A stretch of DNA of 10,824 bases from CAIVSN01 sp040383945 (GTDB lineage: Bacteria; Patescibacteriota; Gracilibacteria; BD1-5; UBA2023). Each line of letters opens with the position of its first letter. The first letter of the stretch is position 1. This document shows positions 1 through 7,873 of the stretch, one piece after another. Position numbers and translations under genes: made by a program. The notes beneath the pieces are model-generated. The model had not been told where the DNA came from. It did no database searches and worked only from the letters and a program-made list of their open reading frames with translations. The stretch is taken from the NCBI GenBank assembly GCA_040383945.1, contig JBEICN010000035.1:1-10824 (forward strand), given 5' to 3'.

Positions 1-1
1 A

Positions 2-178
2 ATTCTAGCAGAGTTTGATGCTCAGATACTCTCAAACAAAGTCATGTAAAACTATGGAAACTTAAGCGACCAAATCTCTGAACTAGGGGCTGCAGCCACC
101 AAAGACATACGCGATATGATAGCTTGAGGAAGCGAAAATCTCAATTTTGCTACCCAAGAAGAGACCGTTGTAAAATAG
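2..178 (+). pseudogene. 3' remnant of an unrecognised gene, with an in-frame TAA
   Basis: The frame is open from the left edge (ILAEFDAQILSNKVM), meets TAA at 47-49, and then continues in the same frame with protein-like sequence (LSDQISELGAAATKDIRDM..., one UGA read as Gly at 125-127) to TAG at 176-178. The downstream half has no ATG at its beginning; the first in-frame ATG is at 116. The composition is polar and helical, as in a coiled-coil tail. Either the first gene truly ends at 49 and what follows is remnant, or a nonsense change or sequencing error split one gene. The position just before a strong terminator fits a gene 3' end. I do not recognise the family. Confidence 0.4.
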
Positions 179-202
179 TTGAGAAAACTGGTGCCAAGTA
201 AA

Positions 203-234
203 TAAAATCCCTTCCAAAAATAGAAGGGATTTTA
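203..234. terminator. Bidirectional rho-independent terminator
   Basis: Perfect 12-bp stem, TAAAATCCCTTC (203-214) and GAAGGGATTTTA (223-234), with an 8-base loop. A-rich and T-rich flanks serve as U-tracts in both directions. It lies between the rightward frame ending at 178 and the leftward rpmG ending at 249, so it can serve both converging transcripts. Confidence 0.85.
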
Positions 235-248
235 TAGAGATCGATTGT

Positions 249-425
249 TTACGACTTTGTTTCCTTAAGCTTAAAAATCACATGCTTTCGGAGAACTTTG
301 TCGTACTTTCTGAGCTCGAGCTTTTCTCCGGCAGCGAAGTTCTTTTTTTGTACATTGGTAATGTATCCCATGATACCAGATTCGGTGGAGATACAAGACA
401 TGTAGGTTCTTTTTCCTTTTGCCAT
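249..425 (-). CDS. rpmG: 50S ribosomal protein bL33
   Basis: A 58-aa basic protein starting MAKGKRTYMSCISTESGIMG and ending KHVIFKLKETKS. The order of features is that of bL33: an N-terminal MAKGKR, a central YxTNVQKKN strand corresponding to the family's Y-T-KN segment, then LELRKYD, then R-KHV--K-KETK. It is a component of the large ribosomal subunit near the E site. The two CxxC zinc pairs of the zinc-binding form are absent (one Cys only), so it is the zinc-free type. It contains no UGA codon. The ATG start at 425 gives the usual family length and N-terminus. It is a single gene with its own promoter and terminator, divergent from obg. The small size makes it easy to miss in automated calls. 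Confidence 0.93.
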   Translation of the reverse strand: MAKGKRTYMSCISTESGIMGYITNVQKKNFAAGEKLELRKYDKVLRKHVIFKLKETKS

Positions 426-449
426 ATATAAAAATAATTTGATGCCGAG

Positions 450-477
450 ATAATAGTGATGAAGTTGCTTTTGCCAA
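450..477 (-). promoter_or_regulatory. Predicted sigma70-type promoter of rpmG
   Basis: On the minus strand, TTGGCA (472-477) and TATTAT (450-455) are separated by 16 bases and lie 25 bases upstream of the rpmG start codon. Both hexamers are one mismatch from consensus. The 426-572 spacer is AT-rich and must also hold the obg promoter, for which I see no convincing hexamer pair. Confidence 0.55.
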
Positions 478-572
478 ATTTATTTGAAGAAAATTTTACA
501 ATTATTTTCAAATCGAATACCCGCAAAACCATTTATATTTGAAATTTCCTCAAATTTCGATACCCTCTGCGC

Positions 573-1949
573 ATGTTTATTGATGAAGTAATAGTCAAAT
601 GTAGAGCTGGTCGTGGTGGCGACGGTGCGGTTTCATGGAGGCGCGAAAAATATATTCCAAACGGCTGACCTTACGGTGGGGACGGTGGGCGTGGAGGCAA
701 TATTATTTTACGAGCCACAACCAACCAAAATACGCTCATTGATTTTCGACACAAAAAGGTTCTCAAAGCAGAAGATGGGGTCCGAGGTGCCACCAAAGAA
801 ATGACTGGGCGTGGTGGTGAGACGTGTGTAGTACTACTGCCTGTTGGTACTATGGTTACCGATTTAGAAAACCATGGGGAGCTCGTGGTAGATCTTACCT
901 GTGATGGCCAAGAATTTTTGCTCTGCAAAGGGGGAAAAGGCGGATTTGGAAATGCGCACTTCACCTCTAGTACTCGACAAGCTCCAAATTTTGCGGAACT
1001 TGGAGACGAAGGCGAAGAAATGCACGTCAAATTTGAACTCAAACTGGTAGCAGATGTTGGACTCATTGGTATGCCAAATGCGGGTAAATCCTCACTGATA
1101 TCCTCTATTACCAATGTGCGTCCAAAAATCGCAAACTATCCTTTTACGACCATTATCCCAAACCTTGGGGTCATGGAATATAAGGGACGGGGTCTTCTTA
1201 TCGAGGATGTACCAGGGCTCATTGAAGGCGCGAGTGAAGGAAAAGGACTTGGTATTCAGTTTCTCAAACATATAGAACGAACGGCCCTCCTCTGTCATCT
1301 GCTCGACCTTGGCAATACCGATGAAGAAATCATGACAAATTATACGATCATTCGAAAGGAGCTCCGAGCGTTCTCCCCTACCCTTGCAGAAAAACCAGAA
1401 ATAATCATCCTGAGCAAAGTCGACCTCGTCCCGCCTGACGAGCAAAAAGCACGAATCGCAAAACTGAAGAAGAAGTTCAAAGGTGCCGATGTTTTTGCTA
1501 TATCCGCACCGATGATGGAAGGTGTAGAAGCATTGCAAAATTTTCTCATCAAAAAAATTCCTGCTGGGCAGCGAGAAATGCAAATACAAGAAGAAGCTCT
1601 CCGCGCACTCAAAGATGAGCAACCCGAGGCAAAGATATATGACCTCAAAGCTCATCGAAATACTCGGACTATTTCCATTCGACGGAAGGATATTGATACA
1701 TTTGAAGTATTTGGAGAGCGTATTGAAGAAATTGCCCGAATGACCAATATGCAAAACAAAGAGTCCATTGCTCGCATGATTGATGTGCTTGATCGAGAAA
1801 AGGTGCTATCCAAAATCATGTCCATGCTCAATGTAGATCAAGATCGACTGAAAGATTCTTATTTTGAGGGATCGGCGGATATAGCCTCAGATCCAAAGGT
1901 TATCATTGCAGAGCGAGTATTTCACCTAGGAGATCTGCAATTCAGATAA
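573..1949 (+). CDS. obg: GTPase Obg/CgtA (ribosome assembly)
   Basis: 458 aa, typical for Obg, a ribosome-associated GTPase needed for 50S maturation and stress signalling. Residues 1-158 form the glycine-rich Obg fold, beginning MFIDEVIVKCRAGRGGDGAV. The G domain follows, with P-loop GMPNAGKSS (166-174), switch and G3 DVPGLIEGA (from 212), and G4 SKVD (281-284; usually NKxD). A C-terminal OCT-like domain containing FEVFGERIEEIARM ends the protein. Residue 32 is a TGA codon (666-668) in the context PNG-UGA-PYGGDGGRGG, where the family has glycine. Under the standard code the first 76 residues are lost and the gene appears to start at 801. The ATG at 573 restores the family N-terminus. No clear Shine-Dalgarno site is present. 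It is a single gene with its own terminator. Confidence 0.97.
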
Positions 1950-1952
1950 TAC

Positions 1953-1988
1953 AAACTTCTCGGAAACTTGATTCTGAGAAGTTTTTTT
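1953..1988. terminator. Terminator between obg and the ATPase gene
   Basis: A 9-bp stem, AAACTTCTC (1953-1961) and GAGAAGTTT (1976-1984), with a 14-base loop and a run of T to 1988. It terminates obg on the plus strand. The T-run overlaps the TAA of the converging ATPase gene, so the same hairpin probably serves both transcripts, although the minus-strand U-tract is weak. Confidence 0.75.
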
Positions 1989-2541
1989 ATGCGAGGTCGT
2001 GAAACTCCTGGGTAACAAATTTTAGGTTCTTTTTGATACCGACCGTCAGCCCACCAGATTCACTATCCTGAAAATACAGTTCATCGACAAGGTTGGAAAT
2101 AAGCTGAAACAAACCACGACCACGCTTTCCGAGATAGGAATCAAATCCTTGCATTTCTTTAAGCTTTCGAACTTCTTCCATTTGATTGCTGGTTTTTGCC
2201 TCTAGTCAGCGACCAGTATCGGTTACTTCAATCAGAACGCCAATACCATCTTCGATAGGAGAAAATTTGATATAAATAAAATTTGTATCGAGCGGCATAC
2301 TTCCATACTCGATAGAATTATTGACCAACTCGTCTGAAATCAAGGCAAAACGACTCTTCCATGGAATACTGATGCTATTTTTTTCGAATAAGTAGAGTAT
2401 GGAGTCTCGAATAATTTTGGATTGAGCATAGTCAGATTTAAACTCGATCTGCATTTCAAAGTCAGTAAAGTTTGGAATAGATTGATCAAAAAAATCTATA
2501 AGCTGATTCTGTTCGAGTTGTGAAATATCTATGGATAACAC
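1987..2541 (-). CDS. RsbW/SpoIIAB-like histidine-kinase-type ATPase (putative anti-sigma/switch kinase)
   Basis: 184 aa forming a single GHKL/HATPase_c_2 domain. The N-box is DELVNNSIEYG (70-80), the G1 box is DTGRG (108-112) and the G2 box is GKRGRGLFQL (138-147). Small soluble proteins of this shape are serine kinases that bind and inhibit sigma factors or phosphorylate STAS anti-anti-sigma proteins. That role is inferred from the fold only, because no partner gene is nearby. The second glycine of DTGRG is encoded by TGA (2206-2208), which would cut the gene in two under the standard code. The start is GTG at 2541. An in-frame TAA only seven codons upstream and a strong promoter just beyond leave no longer alternative. 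The leader is about 20 bases and has no visible ribosome binding site. Confidence 0.85.
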
Positions 2542-2566
2542 TTGAAAAAGGGGGAAACTTTATCTT

Positions 2567-2595
2567 ATTTTATTCTACCTTTGAATCTATGTCAA
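2567..2595 (-). promoter_or_regulatory. Strong sigma70-type promoter of the ATPase gene
   Basis: On the minus strand, a perfect TTGACA (2590-2595) is followed after 17 bases by TAAAAT (2567-2572, five of six). It lies just downstream of the hup terminator, so the ATPase gene is transcribed on its own with a leader of about 20 bases. Confidence 0.75.
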
Positions 2596-2631
2596 AAAAA
2601 TATGCTTAAACGCATCAAGAAGTACTGCGCA

Positions 2632-2661
2632 TAAAAAAATCCTCCGATTACGGAGGATTTT
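2632..2661 (-). terminator. Rho-independent terminator of hup
   Basis: Perfect 11-bp stem, AAAATCCTCCG (2636-2646) and CGGAGGATTTT (2651-2661), with a 4-base loop. Read on the minus strand it is followed by an uninterrupted U-tract. It begins 11 bases after the hup stop codon. Confidence 0.92.
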
Positions 2662-2672
2662 GATGTTAGAAA

Positions 2673-2945
2673 TTATCTAACTGATTCCTTGAGAGTCTTA
2701 CCTGCTCGGAAAACAGGAGACTTCATAGCTGGGATAGTGATGCTAGCTCCAGTTTTTGGATTAACACCATTTCGCTTTGCTCGGTGTGAAACCTTGAAAG
2801 CTCCAAATCCAGTAACATTAACTTCTCCTCCTTTCTTAAGCTCGGAAGTGATGATGTCAATTACCGCGTTAAGTGCCTTAGTGGCAGCATCTTGACTGAG
2901 TTTGGCCTGAGCCGCAATCTCTTTGATGAAGTCTTGCTTTTTCAT
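2673..2945 (-). CDS. hup: HU-family histone-like DNA-binding protein
   Basis: 90 aa, the standard HU length. The N-terminal helices (MKKQDFIKEIAAQAKLSQDAA) form the dimer core. The signature GEVNVTGFGAFKV follows at about 40-52. The DNA-inserting arm reads NPKTGASITIPAMKSPVFRAGKTLK, with the conserved Pro of the IPA-type tip. HU bends and compacts DNA as a dimer and supports replication, recombination and gene control. It has no UGA codons and ends in TAA. It has its own promoter and terminator, as expected for an abundant protein. Only one HU-type gene is visible here, and the sequence does not show whether it forms homo- or heterodimers. Confidence 0.97.
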   Translation of the reverse strand: MKKQDFIKEIAAQAKLSQDAATKALNAVIDIITSELKKGGEVNVTGFGAFKVSHRAKRNGVNPKTGASITIPAMKSPVFRAGKTLKESVR

Positions 2946-2981
2946 AAATGGTTACAGTTAATTAGTAAATAACCTGGGTCT

Positions 2982-3008
2982 ATTATATGCTCTATAGTGG
3001 GATTGCAA
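2982..3008 (-). promoter_or_regulatory. Promoter of hup
   Basis: On the minus strand, a perfect TATAAT (2982-2987) lies 36 bases upstream of the hup ATG. TTGCAA (3003-3008) is 15 bases away; shifting one base to CTTGCA gives a 16-base spacer. The consensus -10 makes this a convincing promoter despite the short spacer. Confidence 0.65.
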
Positions 3009-3087
3009 GTGATTTTTTAGATTTTTTGCGATGAGCAAGCGGTTTCTGAAGGTTTTGAGCGGTTCTTATGCTAATTTTTTGGCTTGT

Positions 3088-4593
3088 TTATGCGGAAATT
3101 CGCATATAGAGCGGTTCTCACTTTTCTGTGATAGAAAATCAGGTTTTTCTATTCAATGCCATATCTGACTGACCATTTTTCATCAAAACCACGTCTTCGT
3201 GGGCGCCAATGCGTTCGAGGAGCTCTTCCATTTTTGGAGCAAAGAACGGGTGAAGGAGGATGGCCATCGTGCGAAGCGACTCCGCCACCTGAAACAGGAT
3301 ATCTTCCAATTTTTCGGCATCAACATCCACGAGTTCCCAAGGCTTGGTGGTATCGATGAATTTATTGAGAGATTCTGCAAATTCGAACACGGCGATGAGG
3401 GCTGCTCGGAGATCAAATGTCCGAAACATCGCTGCGTGAGTTTGGAGCAATTCCGTGCGAGCTTTTTGAATATCTGGATGGAGCGATCGATGTCGTATCG
3501 CTCCGCCGTTCTTGAGGGTGAGGACGATGCAGCGATTGAGAAGGTTACCGAGCGTATTGGCAAGACGATTGTTGAACGCGAGTACGGATTCTTTTTCGCT
3601 AAAATCTCCATCTTGGCCAATAGGAAATGCAGTGATGAGATAATTGACGAGCAAGTCTCGAGAGTACCGACCCGTATATTCGACTGGATCAATGACATTT
3701 CCAATACTCTTGGATATCTTTTGTCCGTCGATAGTAAAGTGCCCAGTGGCGAGAATTTTCTCAGGAAGAGGTAATTCTGCCGACATGAGCATAGCTGGCC
3801 AGAAAATCGCATGAAACCGTATGATGTCCTTGCCCACTACATGTACTTGTGCCGGCCAAAACCGATCCACCTCGCTTCCAAGCGTGCTCACATAGTTGAA
3901 CAGGGCATCGTACCATACGTAGGTTACCTGAGAAGGGTCAAATGGAAGCGGGATCCCGAATTTGTTGGTTTCGCGAGAAACGGAAAAATCCTCCAATCCT
4001 TGATTGACAAACTCTAGTACCTCGTTGAACCGGTTTTGTGGAGTGACAAAATCCGGATGCTCCGCATAAAATGCACGGAGCTGGTCGGTGTATCGGGAAA
4101 GGCGGAAAAAGTAATTTTTCTCCTTGAGGTGCTCGATATCTTGATTGGGATGATCGGGACACTTCCCTGCTGGCGTCAAATCGGTCGACTTTTTGAAGCC
4201 TTCACAGCCGCGACAATACATTCCTTCGTACACCCCCTCGTAGATATCTCCTTTGTCGAACGACTTCTGCAAGACGGATTGTACGAATTTGGCATGATCT
4301 GGAGCGGTAGTACGGACAAAATCGGTGTAGCTAATGTCGATACCATCCCAAACCCGACGGTGCTCTAGGGCCATCTGATCCAAATACTCCATAACGGGAA
4401 GCTGAAGCTCCGCAGCTTTATCCACAATCTTCTGAGAATTCTCGTCTACCCCCGTCGAAAACCGTACCGTATCGCCATTTTGCCGATGGTAGCGCGCGAG
4501 GACATCAGCGATGATGCTCGAATACGCGTGGCCAATGTGCGGGACTCCGTTGGGATAGTAGATTGGGGTGGTGACGAAGAAGGTGTGACTCAT
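3088..4593 (-). CDS. metG: Methionyl-tRNA synthetase
   Basis: 501 aa. A class I synthetase that charges tRNA-Met with methionine in the cytoplasm. The HIGH motif is at 19-22 (PHIGHAYS). The knuckle has CxxC (127, 130) and CPDH (145-148) as likely zinc ligands, with His in place of the last Cys. KISKS (292-296) is the KMSKS loop. An anticodon-binding helical domain with NTLGNLLNR follows. No C-terminal tRNA-binding EMAP-like domain is present. Two TGA codons (3139-3141 and 3118-3120) are read as Gly. They extend the protein by 17 residues beyond where a standard-code call would stop, ending in KGEPLYMRI, which matches the family's usual EPLFPRI-type C-terminus. The start is ATG at 4593. No terminator hairpin is visible before hup, so some readthrough into hup is possible. 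Confidence 0.97.
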
Positions 4594-4622
4594 TGGGGAT
4601 TTTGCTTCGAATTAAGGCCTCT

Positions 4623-4650
4623 AGACTAGTGTGAAGAAAGGTTTTGTCAA
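4623..4650 (-). promoter_or_regulatory. Possible metG promoter
   Basis: On the minus strand, a perfect TTGACA (4645-4650) is followed after 16 bases by a weak -10, TAGTCT (4623-4628), about 30 bases upstream of the metG ATG. No T-box leader (specifier loop plus antiterminator) is visible in the 4594-4730 spacer. Confidence 0.45.
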
Positions 4651-4730
4651 TCGATACTTGGGTGAGAATGATACTTGTTGTTGGTGGGATCGGTTCAATA
4701 ACTTTGAATGAGCAATTTTGATGAAAAAAT

Positions 4731-4758
4731 TTGACTCTTTTGGCGCGTTTTATACTAT
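4731..4758 (+). promoter_or_regulatory. Possible promoter of tRNA-Asn
   Basis: TTGACT (4731-4736) is followed by the T/A-rich TATACTATA at 4751-4759. TATACT gives a short 14-base spacer and TACTAT gives 16. It lies about 75 bases upstream of the tRNA and points toward it. The exact -10 is uncertain. Confidence 0.5.
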
Positions 4759-6363
4759 ACCCGCGCTTGAAGCGATGTGCTGACTTTTTTGGTCAAACCA
4801 ACCTGTGAGTCGTGTGTCATTCATCCTATATTCCTCGGTAGCTCAGTGGTAGAGCAGTTGGCTGTTAACCAATTGGTCGTCGGTTCGAATCCGCCCCGGG
4901 GAGCCATAGCATAATCAACATATTTTCGCCCTCTTCAAGAGCTCGTTCTCCTGAATAGTAAGCGACAAATCATCCTTCGCAAAAAGTTCAACCTGAATGC
5001 CCTTCAGAACCTTGGATTTCCGCGAAGGATTTTTTGTAGCGTAGGCGGGAAGCAGGCTACCAAGGAGTTTAACCCATTTTATGATTAGCCCCCTGGTGCT
5101 ACGGGTATCGCCAGCGATGGTTGTAATACGCTCTTCGAGATACTTCTTTCTTCGGAGGAGTGAGAGCGAAGTTTCTTTGTAGTCTTCATCCGTAATGATT
5201 TCCGCAAGTAGCTTTTTCATAAGGGACTTTCGCTTCAGTTCTATGTCTTCGAGTTCTTCCAAGACGATATTCCTTTCGGAAACCGTTCAGCTGTCAATCT
5301 TGAACTCCTCATTCAGAACTGTTTCCATATCCGAGATAAAACCGTCAGGAAAAGAAAACCCCTTCATATAGTCGTCCATTTTCCCGAACAGGAACTTCTG
5401 GGAATAGTTCAACCTCCTTACAATGCGGTTCTGACCCCGGTAGTAGATATAGGGGTTTCCGTATCGGTTCCGCGTTTCGTATGAGATGAGCGGATGCCCG
5501 TTGTAATCGTAAATCATTCCGCGGAAGTGCGCGTCATACGCCATGTCCGGCTTCGGTCTCAATTGCCTGCGGATGGCATTCACTTTTTCAAACGTGGCGC
5601 AACTGATTATGGGCTTATATCCGGGCATTCGGATTTCCGCCTCTCACAACTTCCCCCGCTGTATTCCTATATAAAAGGGATTTTTCAGCATTTGTTCGAT
5701 GGTCGATACGCTTTTTTTGTATCAGCATTCGAGGAAGTATGCCGCAATCGACTTGAGTTGTTCTCATTTTAATCGCATTTCAAAGGCTTTCTTCATTATT
5801 TCCGCCTCTTTCTCGACCACCAATACGTCGTGTCATATTCTTCCGAACTCGTCGAAAAACTGATGGTTCTTGTATCCGAACGGTGTCGGAGCCATCACCC
5901 TGCCAGCTTGGAACAACGTTTCCATTTTCCTGCGCGTATTACTCGACCTCATCTGGTTGTCCGCCTTCGACATAAGAAACGATATTCAGAGCATGAGTGC
6001 GCTGAAAATATCGGTTCCATTAAAAAACTGCCTGCTTTCGGAGGCATAAAAACCTTTGATATGGTTTTTATTTATCAACTCCGTGAAGTAGGCAGCATCA
6101 ATAGTGTTTCTCGATATTCTCGTCGGGTCGTAAGCGATGACGTAATCGTATGTCCCTTTTTTACAGAGGGAGAGCAATTGCTTGAACCCGGGACGTTTCC
6201 CGTCATCCTTCGCGCTCTTGTGGTCTTCTATGGTCGTGGTCTCAAGGTCATAATCGGCAGCGAGCTTTTCACAGTGCTGCTTTTGGGTTTCGATGGAAAT
6301 CTGTTGCCGGTCTTCCCGGTCGGTGGATTTCCGCAAATAGATTATGGCTCGTTGTCTTTTCAT
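4750..6363 (-). CDS. Large serine recombinase 1 (frame runs antisense through tRNA-Asn)
   Basis: Up to 537 aa. The N-terminal resolvase catalytic domain has YLRKS (9-13, probable nucleophile Ser13), SIETQ (about 23-27), GKRPGF (55-60) and RISRN (82-86). The recombinase domain has PFGY (161-164), a segment ending NPFYIGIQRGK and PGYKPIIS, followed by a coiled coil (EELEDIELKRKSLMKKLL and beyond). Such enzymes cut and rejoin DNA at attachment sites to integrate or excise elements. TGA codons at residues 126, 177, 200, 214, 240 and 359 are read as Gly. The zinc-ribbon region (starting HFRGMIYDYNGHP) lacks the usual cysteines. A further TGA (residue 483, 4915-4917) would be the stop in a standard-code host. 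Here the frame continues to TAA at 4750, with residues from about 487 to 511 antisense to the tRNA, so the native C-terminus is uncertain. The ATG at 6363 lies inside the upstream recombinase gene (22-base overlap), suggesting coupled translation. Confidence 0.93.
4832..4906 (+). tRNA. tRNA-Asn(GUU)
   Basis: A full cloverleaf can be drawn. Acceptor: 4832-4838 with 4896-4902 (one G-U pair). D stem: GCTC/GAGC at 4841-4855. Anticodon stem: GTTGG/CCAAT with loop CTGTTAA (4862-4868), anticodon GTT, decoding AAC and AAU. T stem: 4879-4883 with 4891-4895 (one mismatch). T-loop: TTCGAAT. Discriminator G and an encoded CCA (4904-4906) follow. It inserts asparagine. No terminator is visible 3' of it. 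The leftward recombinase operon abuts the 3' end, and its last frame runs antisense through the whole tRNA. The 3' end is therefore a candidate integration site. Confidence 0.96.
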
Positions 6364-7865
6364 TCGTTTCAGAAATTAGGATTAAAAAGCTTTTGGAAGT
6401 CTCATCCAAGCAAGGTGATGTGCGCGTCAGGTCAAACAATGAAAGAAACCCCCAAACCTCGAAGGATGTCCGCTTTTTCCGTTTTCGATACTTTCTTATA
6501 CGTGCCGGGCAAATCCTTGAAAAGGTTGGCATACATTTTCGCGGTGCCGGCTATATCCTTTTTGTTGGATTTCATTTCTTCCAAAAGGCGCGTTTTGCTC
6601 TCTATGAGTTCGGTATTTTCAATTATGGACTTTTCATACTTTTCCACCAAAAGCTTCGAACTCGTCTCTCAAAGGCGTTCCATATAGACATCGATAGCCT
6701 TTTTGAGCGTTTCGATTTCGCCTTCGAGCAGGTTCGCAGCCCTATCCTGTTCTTTTATAACAAGAGCCAGTTTGTTTCTCAATTGAGCTTCAATCAAAAC
6801 GGAAAACGACGGTGGTGGTGAAAACTTGTGTATCAGTTTTCAGGCCTCCCTGAAAAGTTTGCTTTCCGCGACGTTGATTTTGTAGGTGTAGCCTTTGTTT
6901 CGTTGTCGGTAATAAACCTTATCCTTGGTAATCGCTCATTGGAGCATCTGTCCTGCTACGTCATACACCATCTTATCGAGGAGTTTCTTCGAGGTTTTTG
7001 CCGATACCGGATTGGATTTTCAGTGTTTCCCGCCATGAAGCCTTTCATATTCAACAAGCCTATCGTATGTCGGCTTATCTATGATAGGCATGTATCACGG
7101 GTTCTTGACGGGATACATCTTCCCTTCAAGTTTGAACTCTCAATACTGAATGGGGTGTAAGACCGCGGTCTTGATGTTTCATCCCGTCTTCTTATATCCA
7201 CGTTCGGCAAACATTTTGGCAATTTCCGTCCAATTACACCCGTTTAATCGCCATTCATACGCCAATCTTACGAGTTGCGCCTTTTCCGGATTAACGACGA
7301 CCGTATTATCTTTTCTTAATGGATTGTATCAAAACGGAAACTTGCTGGTAAAAAGCCCCTCTTTTTCCTTCAGGAATGTATGATAATTCGTCGAAGTAAT
7401 TGATAGGAGGCTATTTTCTTGCTTTGCTTTGAAAAGTTCGCCTTCCAAATCAATCAAATCGTTTGGGGACGATGCGGAATAAGTTCTTCCCTGGGTCATC
7501 ACGCCAAGGCGGATTTTCTTCTTTTCCACATTCAAGGCATCCATAAAGACCCTCGTATCCATAGCGTTTCTGGAGATGCGGCTGACGTAATACGAAAGAA
7601 CGTAATCAACTCAATGTTCCTCGATGGCCGTCATCATGTTTTGAAACCCCGAACGCTTTTTCGAACTTTCCTCCTTGGCTGACACGCTCTCGATTATGAA
7701 ACCGTTTTGCGGCAAATCGCAAACCCGACCATCAAGACCGATGACATCAAAATCAGGATTGGCTCTCAAAATATCCTCGGCCCAACTCGTCTGGAACGCA
7801 ATCGAGTTTTTTTGTTTGTCAGCACGTTCGGATGACCTTCGAATATATACGAAACAAGTTTTCAT
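6342..7865 (-). CDS. Large serine recombinase 2
   Basis: 507 aa. The resolvase domain has YIRRS (7-11, probable nucleophile Ser11), SIAFQT (about 21-26), KKRSGFQ and RISRN (96-100). PFGY (177-180) has its Gly encoded by UGA. The recombinase domain has YKKTGGNIKTAVLHPIQYG and PIIDKPTYDRL, the usual order before the zinc ribbon. That ribbon (around KMVYDVAGQMLQGAITKDKV) again has no cysteines. A long charged coiled coil follows, and then a tail ending in TAA at 6342. Thirteen TGA codons are read as Gly, the densest use in the window; under the standard code the gene breaks into many pieces. It starts at ATG 7865, 8 bases after the stop of the 295-aa gene, and overlaps the next recombinase by 22 bases. 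It is probably a DNA-cutting partner or paralogue of recombinase 1, because their sequences are clearly different. Confidence 0.93.
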
Positions 7866-7873
7866 AAAAACGA

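Noticed and set aside
573..1949. UGA as tryptophan (code 4) or selenocysteine
   Set aside because: The UGA sites align to conserved glycines, UGG is used for Trp in the same genes (for example YVWYDALF in metG), and selenocysteine would not occur at 39 sites across unrelated genes.
3057..3118. GAGCGGTTCT repeated at 3057-3066 and 3109-3118
   Set aside because: Only two exact copies, one inside the metG 3' end, with irregular spacing; too short to call a repeat family or CRISPR. No CRISPR array is visible anywhere in the window.
3199..3774. A 191-codon open frame on the plus strand
   Set aside because: It lies entirely antisense to metG and is a shadow of that gene's codon pattern.
4750..4906. 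A separate gene antisense to tRNA-Asn (GSPGRIRTDDQLVNSQLLYH)
   Set aside because: Peptides of this type are a familiar artefact of translating the antisense strand of a tRNA gene; it is kept only as the possible run-on of the recombinase frame.
5830..6687. A 285-codon open frame on the plus strand
   Set aside because: It is antisense to both recombinase genes, whose catalytic motifs are unmistakable on the minus strand; its translation shows no family motif.
4915..7865. Multiple broken recombinase pseudogenes
   Set aside because: Every apparent break is an in-frame TGA with no frameshift; reading UGA as Gly restores two full-length recombinases.
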